Shown in pieces: positions 4,109 to 8,451 of a DNA stretch of 8,451 nucleotides; position 1 is the first letter of the stretch; every line of letters starts with the position of its first letter. The notes beneath the pieces are model-generated. The model had not been told where the DNA came from, ran no database searches, and was given only the letters and a program-made list of their open reading frames with translations. The position numbers were made by a program, and so were the translations under genes. The DNA comes from Alphaproteobacteria bacterium (GTDB taxonomy: Bacteria; Pseudomonadota; Alphaproteobacteria; Sphingomonadales; Sphingomonadaceae): the NCBI GenBank assembly GCA_018830415.1, contig JAHJSJ010000132.1:1-8451 (forward strand), given 5' to 3'.

Positions 4109-6820
4109 ATGGTCGGGGAGCTCAATCGAAAAGTCGAATCTGTCGACCCTGTTCCCTCCGGCGGAGCGCCGGGAATCCGCGATGTTTTAACCAGTGAGCC
4201 GATCGAGGTTAATCTGCGCGGACGCAGCGAACGACGCGGGTCTGATCGCAATCGCACCGAACAAATCGAAGGGCTGACCCGTGCGATTGTAATGCCCGCG
4301 CACAGGCGCCTGTTCCACCTGCCGCTTCGATCCAACGGTATGGCAGTGTGTCTGCTGGCGGCCTTTGCGCTCGCGGCAGGCGTGGCGCAGGGATTGCCCT
4401 CGGCACCAACGGCTGCGGCGGCGCTGGTTTCAGTCATCATGATCGCCTGCGCGCCGCTGTTTGCCGCGATTGAACGCAAGGCCGAAGGATCGCAGGCGGC
4501 GTGCATGCTGGTTGTTCTGGCGGCAATTGTGCTGCCAATGGCCTGCGCGGGCTATGCCTTGGCGGCCTGGGTGGGCGAAGGCCTGCCGTGGCAATGGGCG
4601 GTAGCAACGCTGGTGTGCATCAATGCGGCATCGGCTTTGCTGTTCAAGGCGCGCATCGCGTCTCTGTTTTTCGCCAAGATTGCCAGCTGGGCGGGGTTTG
4701 CCGTTATTGTCCCCGGCGCTTTGACATTTGCTGCCCTGACCGGTGCGGCAATCGCTTTGGCGTTGATCGCGCGGTTCCAATGGGCAGTTTCCGAGCGGAA
4801 TAGGCTGGTGCGTGAGGCGCGTGAGCGTGTCGCCGCGCGGGCCGAGGATATCTTGCGCAGCTTTGAGGAGACGGGGCAGGGCTGGTTCTGGGAAATCGAC
4901 CGGCGCGGTCTGATCACCTATATTTCGCCCAAGGCAGCGCTGGCTCTGGGAAAGACTGCCGACGCGCTCTGCGGGCTTCCGTTGAGCGAGATTTTCCATT
5001 CCGGTGCCGGAACACATGATGCCGCGCGCACGCTTTCGTTCCACCTGTCGGCGCGTTCGGCCTTCCGTGACATCGAACTGCGCGCCGCGACCGATAGCGA
5101 GGAACGCTGGTGGGCGCTGACGGGGCGGCCCGTTTATGATTCCTACAATAATTTCTGCGGCTTTCGCGGCCACGGCACCGATCTTACCGAACAACGCCGC
5201 AGCGAACAGCAGGTTTCGCGATTGGCCCATTTCGATTCGCTGACTGGCCTCGCCAACCGGGTGCAGATGAGCCAGGTGCTCGAACAGATTCTTGCCGCGC
5301 CCAGTGCGCGTGAACGGGCCTGCGCCGTGCTGATGCTTGATCTCGACCGGTTCAAACAGGTCAACGACACGCTTGGTCATCCGGCGGGGGATGCCTTGCT
5401 GCAACAGGTGGCGCAGCGGCTTGAACGCGTGATGGACGGCGCGGGCAGGTGCGGCCGGCTGGGCGGGGATGAATTCGAGGTGATCGTGCCCGGCCGGCAG
5501 GATCGCACCACGCTTGGCCATATTGCGCGCGAGATTATCGCTGCGCTGTCGCAACCCTATTCGGTTCAGGGGCAAAGCGTGGTGATCGGCGCATCGGTCG
5601 GGATTGCGCTCGCGCCCGAGCATGGTTCGACCAGCGAAGAACTGATCCGCAATGTCGATCTGGCGCTCTATTCCGCCAAGGACGCGGGGCGCGGTGTGTT
5701 CCGGTTCTTTGCCGAAAATCTCCACGCCGCAGCCGAAGAACGCGCCGAGCTGGAACAGGATCTACGTGACGCGATGGTTCGCGGTGAACTTGATCTGCAT
5801 TACCAGCCTGTGGTCTGCGCCGCGACCGAGAAGATTGTCGGGTTTGAGGCGCTGATGCGATGGAACCACCCTACGCGTGGCTGGCTTTCACCCGCCAAGT
5901 TCGTGCCGATTGCCGAAGATGCTGGCCTGATCGATCGTCTGGGGCAATGGGCGCTGCGCACCGCCTGCGCCGATCTTGCGCGCTGGCCCAGCCCGATCCG
6001 CTGCGCCGTCAATATTTCGGCGTTGCAATTTGCCAACCCCGAATTGCCCACCATCGTTGCCAATGCCCTGGCGCATAGCGGGGTTGCACCATCGCGGCTT
6101 GAACTTGAAATTACCGAGAGCGTGTTTCTGAACGACAACGCTGGAACCGAGGCGATGTTCGCGGCGTTGAAGCGGGTCGGGGTGCGGCTGGCGCTCGATG
6201 ATTTCGGCACCGGCTATTCATCGCTGGGCTATCTCAAGAAAGCGCCGTTCGACAAGATCAAGATCGATCGTAGCTTTGTGCGGGGTGCGACCGATCAAGA
6301 CAGCCGCAACGGCGCGATCATCGCCTCGATCACGAGCCTGGCAGAGGCGCTGCACATGGAAACCACCGCCGAAGGGGTGGAAACGCTTGACGAACTGGAA
6401 CTGGTGCGGCTGCTGGGTTGCAGCCACGTGCAGGGCCATATCTATTTCAAGCCGATGACTGCTGACGACGCGGCTGCGCTGGCGTCGGGCAACCTCACCG
6501 TTCAGCCCGATGGCCCGCAATCAGCGCGCGCCCCTCGCCAGAACCTGCTGCGCCGCGTCGTGGTGCTGGAAAATGGCACCCGCCGCGATGCGACGCTGCG
6601 CAATATTGCCGAAAGCGGCGCGATGATCGATGGCTTGTGGAATATCCCGGTGGGGCGCGAAGTGCAGATCGAACTATGTCCGGAGCAGGTGGTTGCTGGC
6701 AAGGTTCGATGGTCGCGTGAGAACCGCGCCGGGGTGGAGTTCCGCGAACCGCTCAAACGCCGCGCCGATGGAACGATCGAGGCTTTCGGGCCAGGACCGG
6801 TTAACCGCGCAGCGGGCTAA
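4109..6820 (+). CDS. Membrane PAS-GGDEF-EAL-PilZ cyclic-di-GMP protein
   Basis: Bifunctional c-di-GMP enzyme candidate, 903 residues. Order: a charged cytoplasmic lead (1-75), five or six membrane helices (about 78-94, 102-120, 131-154, 163-179, 194-221), a PAS domain (250-360, GWFWEIDRRG... to GTDLTEQ), GGDEF (370-535), EAL (545-785) and a PilZ-like tail (about 805-880). The GGDEF motif is intact at 452-456, with Asp411, Asp413 and NDTLGH. The RxxD (440-443) lies 8 residues before GGDEF rather than the usual 5. The EAL domain keeps Glu580, Asn635, Glu667/Glu670, Asp697-Asp698, Lys718, Glu755 and Gln775, so phosphodiesterase activity is plausible. The tail keeps N-x-A-x-x-G (832-837, Ser replaced by Ala) and GVEF; its Arg pair is spaced R-x4-R, so ligand binding is doubtful. 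The start is uncertain: ATG 4109 was chosen, a TTG at 4064 or ATG at 4292 are alternatives, and none has a strong ribosome site. Confidence 0.93.
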   Translation: MVGELNRKVESVDPVPSGGAPGIRDVLTSEPIEVNLRGRSERRGSDRNRTEQIEGLTRAIVMPAHRRLFHLPLRSNGMAVCLLAAFALAAGVAQGLPSAPTAAAALVSVIMIACAPLFAAIERKAEGSQAACMLVVLAAIVLPMACAGYALAAWVGEGLPWQWAVATLVCINAASALLFKARIASLFFAKIASWAGFAVIVPGALTFAALTGAAIALALIARFQWAVSERNRLVREARERVAARAEDILRSFEETGQGWFWEIDRRGLITYISPKAALALGKTADALCGLPLSEIFHSGAGTHDAARTLSFHLSARSAFRDIELRAATDSEERWWALTGRPVYDSYNNFCGFRGHGTDLTEQRRSEQQVSRLAHFDSLTGLANRVQMSQVLEQILAAPSARERACAVLMLDLDRFKQVNDTLGHPAGDALLQQVAQRLERVMDGAGRCGRLGGDEFEVIVPGRQDRTTLGHIAREIIAALSQPYSVQGQSVVIGASVGIALAPEHGSTSEELIRNVDLALYSAKDAGRGVFRFFAENLHAAAEERAELEQDLRDAMVRGELDLHYQPVVCAATEKIVGFEALMRWNHPTRGWLSPAKFVPIAEDAGLIDRLGQWALRTACADLARWPSPIRCAVNISALQFANPELPTIVANALAHSGVAPSRLELEITESVFLNDNAGTEAMFAALKRVGVRLALDDFGTGYSSLGYLKKAPFDKIKIDRSFVRGATDQDSRNGAIIASITSLAEALHMETTAEGVETLDELELVRLLGCSHVQGHIYFKPMTADDAAALASGNLTVQPDGPQSARAPRQNLLRRVVVLENGTRRDATLRNIAESGAMIDGLWNIPVGREVQIELCPEQVVAGKVRWSRENRAGVEFREPLKRRADGTIEAFGPGPVNRAAG

Positions 6821-6932
6821 TCTTTAAGCACGCAAATTAGCACAAAAATAACCATCGGGGTTTACCTCTGCCGAATGACGACTGGCGGCCACGCATGGTT
6901 GTCGCATTCGATGTTTGGAGGTCTTGCACGAG
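6821..6932 (+). promoter_or_regulatory. Leader of the second c-di-GMP gene with a bulged hairpin
   Basis: A 112-bp gap. CGAATG-A-CGAC (6872-6882) pairs with GTCGCATTCG (6901-6910): 10 base pairs with one bulged A around an 18-nt loop. It ends 6 nt before the strong Shine-Dalgarno GGAGGT (6917-6922). No T run follows, so it is not an obvious terminator for the upstream gene. Just after the upstream stop is an AT-rich imperfect tandem repeat (6827-6838 and 6839-6850, 9 of 12 matching, each starting AGCAC). A leader with structure beside the ribosome site suggests post-transcriptional control, or an operator at the DNA level; both are inference. Confidence 0.4.
6827..6850. repeat. Imperfect 12-bp tandem repeat (AGCAC-led)
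   Basis: AGCACGCAAATT (6827-6838) is followed at once by AGCACAAAAATA (6839-6850), matching at 9 of 12 positions. It starts six bases after the stop codon of the upstream gene, in an AT-rich patch that stands out from the GC-rich surroundings. It may belong to the promoter of the downstream gene or be chance. Confidence 0.25.
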
Positions 6933-8451
6933 ATGTCCCTCAAGGGTCTCTTGTCTTTGCGCAACAGTGCAGCATCGCGTTTGCTGCGTGCTCCGGTCGC
7001 CTCGGCACTGTCCGATGGCGATCGTTTGGCCATGCTCGATGAACTTGAACAATCCGGGCTTGGCTGGTTCTGGGCAAGCGATGCCAGCGGCCAACTGACC
7101 TATCTTTCAAGTGCGATTGCAGCGCGGCTGGAACTGCCTCTCAACGAGTTGCTGGGTCAGCCGCTGGTTTCGATTTTCACAGCAGCAGACCGGGAAGGGC
7201 GCGGCAAGTCGCTGCCGCTGATGCTGGCCGCACACAAGGCGTTTTCCGGAATGGCGGTGCACGCCGCGCGGCGGCAGGGCGGCGCTGTGCTGCGGCTGGC
7301 GGGGCACCCCCTGTTTACGCCGGAGGGGCAGTTTGCCGGATTTCGTGGCACCGGCGCGGACATTACCGATGAATATCACCGCGAGGCTGAAACCGAACGC
7401 CTGACGCGGTTTGACACGCTCACCGGCCTTAGCAACCGCCATCGCATGGCGCAGCATATTGATGCGACGCTGACCGCGTTCAAGGCTGCGCGCCGCAATT
7501 GCGCGGTGATGATGATCGACCTTGATCGCTTCAAGCAGGTTAACGACACGCTTGGCCACGCGGCGGGTGATGAACTGCTCAAACAAGTCGCTGCACGCCT
7601 AGGACGCGCGATTGACCGCGAATGCGAGATTGGCCGGTTGGGCGGCGACGAATTTCAGGTCATGCTGCCCGACATCGACGATCGCGGTGTGCTGGGCGAT
7701 CTGGCGATGAAGATCATCACCATGGTGCGCCAGCCCTACAGCCTTGAAGAAGGGCGCTGCGTCATCGGCGCATCGGTCGGAATTGCGATTGCGCCGCATG
7801 ATGGCGTCACCCGGGAAGAGGTCGTACGTTCCGCCGACCTTGCGCTTTATGCCGCCAAGAACGGCGGGCGGGCGCAATATCGCTTTTTCTCTGGCGAGCT
7901 TGAAAACGAAACAATCTTCCGCCGGCGTCTCGAACAGAACCTTGGGACTGCACTGAGCGAGGAACAATTGTTTCTGCGGTTCGAACCGATTGTCGACGCA
8001 GCCTCGCAATCGGTCTGCGCGCTCGAAGCCCATGTGTGCTGGGATCATGACGAGCGCGGCATCATCGACGAGGATGAATTTGCCCAGATCGTCGAAGGTT
8101 CGAGCCTGGCCGGCGATGTCGGCCGCTGGGCGATCACCGAGGCGTGCCAACGCGCCGCGCTGTGGCCTGCAAGTGTGCGGGTGGCGGTTGATGTGCCGGT
8201 GGCGTTGTTCCTGGCCGATGATTTCGTGGAACATGTGGCGCACGCGGTGAACGCGGCCGGGATCGCGCCAGCGCGGCTCGAACTTGAAATCAGCGAAGCG
8301 GTGTTTTTTGGCGATACCAACATCGTCGATCACGCGCTTGCCGCGCTGTTCAAACTGGGGGTGCGCCTGACCCTCGATGAATTTGGAAGCGGTTATTCCT
8401 CGCTCGCTTACCTGCGCCGCGCGCCGTTTGATTCGATCAAGATCGATGAAA
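6933..8451 (+). CDS. Soluble PAS-GGDEF protein with degenerate EAL domain (C-terminus off the right edge)
   Basis: Probable diguanylate cyclase paralogous to the gene just upstream; 506 codons are present and the frame is open at the window end. There is no membrane segment. Order: a short lead, PAS (about 35-147, GLGWFWASD to GTGADITDEY), GGDEF (160-320) and the start of EAL (330 on). The cyclase site looks intact: Asp196, Asp198, NDTLGH (204-209) and GGDEF at 237-241. An RxxD (225-228) again lies 8 residues before GGDEF. The EAL domain is eroded: EAL reads EAH (365-367), the following Arg is Cys369, the N-x-S metal position is D-V-P (420-422), and DDFG is DEFG (482-485); Glu452, Glu455 and Lys503 remain. 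Loss of c-di-GMP hydrolysis is likely, though a binding or sensory role could persist. The start ATG 6933 follows GGAGGT by 10 nt. Whether a PilZ-like tail follows cannot be seen. Confidence 0.92.
   Translation, partial: MSLKGLLSLRNSAASRLLRAPVASALSDGDRLAMLDELEQSGLGWFWASDASGQLTYLSSAIAARLELPLNELLGQPLVSIFTAADREGRGKSLPLMLAAHKAFSGMAVHAARRQGGAVLRLAGHPLFTPEGQFAGFRGTGADITDEYHREAETERLTRFDTLTGLSNRHRMAQHIDATLTAFKAARRNCAVMMIDLDRFKQVNDTLGHAAGDELLKQVAARLGRAIDRECEIGRLGGDEFQVMLPDIDDRGVLGDLAMKIITMVRQPYSLEEGRCVIGASVGIAIAPHDGVTREEVVRSADLALYAAKNGGRAQYRFFSGELENETIFRRRLEQNLGTALSEEQLFLRFEPIVDAASQSVCALEAHVCWDHDERGIIDEDEFAQIVEGSSLAGDVGRWAITEACQRAALWPASVRVAVDVPVALFLADDFVEHVAHAVNAAGIAPARLELEISEAVFFGDTNIVDHALAALFKLGVRLTLDEFGSGYSSLAYLRRAPFDSIKIDE

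Noticed and set aside
4430..5725. A 431-codon open frame on the minus strand opposite the PAS/GGDEF part of the first c-di-GMP gene
   Set aside because: The plus-strand frame carries every expected domain motif here; the antisense translation is unrecognisable and Arg/Gln-rich, as expected for a shadow frame.
6803..6820. Small hairpin CCGC-GCA-GCGG at the end of the first c-di-GMP gene as a terminator
   Set aside because: The stem is only 4 bp with a 3-base loop, lies inside the coding sequence and has no T run after it.
6824..6840. Possible CtrA site (TTAA-N-TTAA type) after the first c-di-GMP gene
   Set aside because: The spacing is 9 rather than 7 and the second half reads TTAG, so it does not fit the alphaproteobacterial CtrA consensus.
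7599..8333. A 244-codon minus-strand open frame opposite the second c-di-GMP gene
   Set aside because: It shadows the GGDEF/EAL frame, has no ribosome site and no recognisable domain.
1..8451. Recent horizontal transfer or a mobile element in the window
   Set aside because: No transposase or integrase, no flanking direct or inverted terminal repeats, no tRNA, and base use looks even across the genes by eye.

Overview
The window is GC-rich, tightly packed and entirely protein coding apart from short gaps. Codon use (strong G/C at third positions) and gene families suggest an alphaproteobacterium, most likely Sphingomonadales (Erythrobacter/Novosphingobium/Sphingopyxis-like). That placement is inferred from style and content; there is no RNA gene or other phylogenetic marker to confirm it.

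The left half (1-3909) is a minus-strand cluster read right to left. First comes a class II-type (Pseudomonas-like) polyhydroxyalkanoate (PHA) synthase, phaC. Next is an intracellular PHA depolymerase of the alpha/beta-hydrolase fold, phaZ. Last is an N-acyl-D-amino-acid deacylase-like amidohydrolase that runs off the left edge. The synthase and depolymerase together form a storage polymer make-and-mobilise module. The phaC-phaZ order copies the first half of the Pseudomonas phaC1-phaZ-phaC2-phaD locus, but the amidohydrolase takes the place of a second synthase. The gaps between these genes (130 and 65 bp) hold clear inverted repeats. The most striking is a pair of mutually exclusive hairpins that bury the amidohydrolase Shine-Dalgarno.

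The middle (3910-4108) is a divergent intergenic region with a 6+6 bp dyad close to a weak promoter-like sequence facing phaC.

The right half (4109-8451) holds two plus-strand cyclic-di-GMP genes in tandem. Gene A is a membrane protein with PAS, GGDEF, EAL and a C-terminal PilZ-like domain. Its diguanylate cyclase and phosphodiesterase residues are all present. Gene B is a soluble PAS-GGDEF-EAL paralogue cut by the right edge. Its GGDEF is intact, but its EAL domain has lost several metal-binding residues. The pair looks like a tandem duplication followed by divergence: B lost the membrane part and EAL chemistry and kept the synthase motif. A bulged 10-bp hairpin lies just upstream of B's strong ribosome binding site.

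No mobile elements, tRNA/rRNA genes, CRISPR arrays or convincing rho-independent terminators were seen. The main points of interest are the PHA synthase active-site variants, the hairpins around translation starts, and the domain loss between the two c-di-GMP paralogues.
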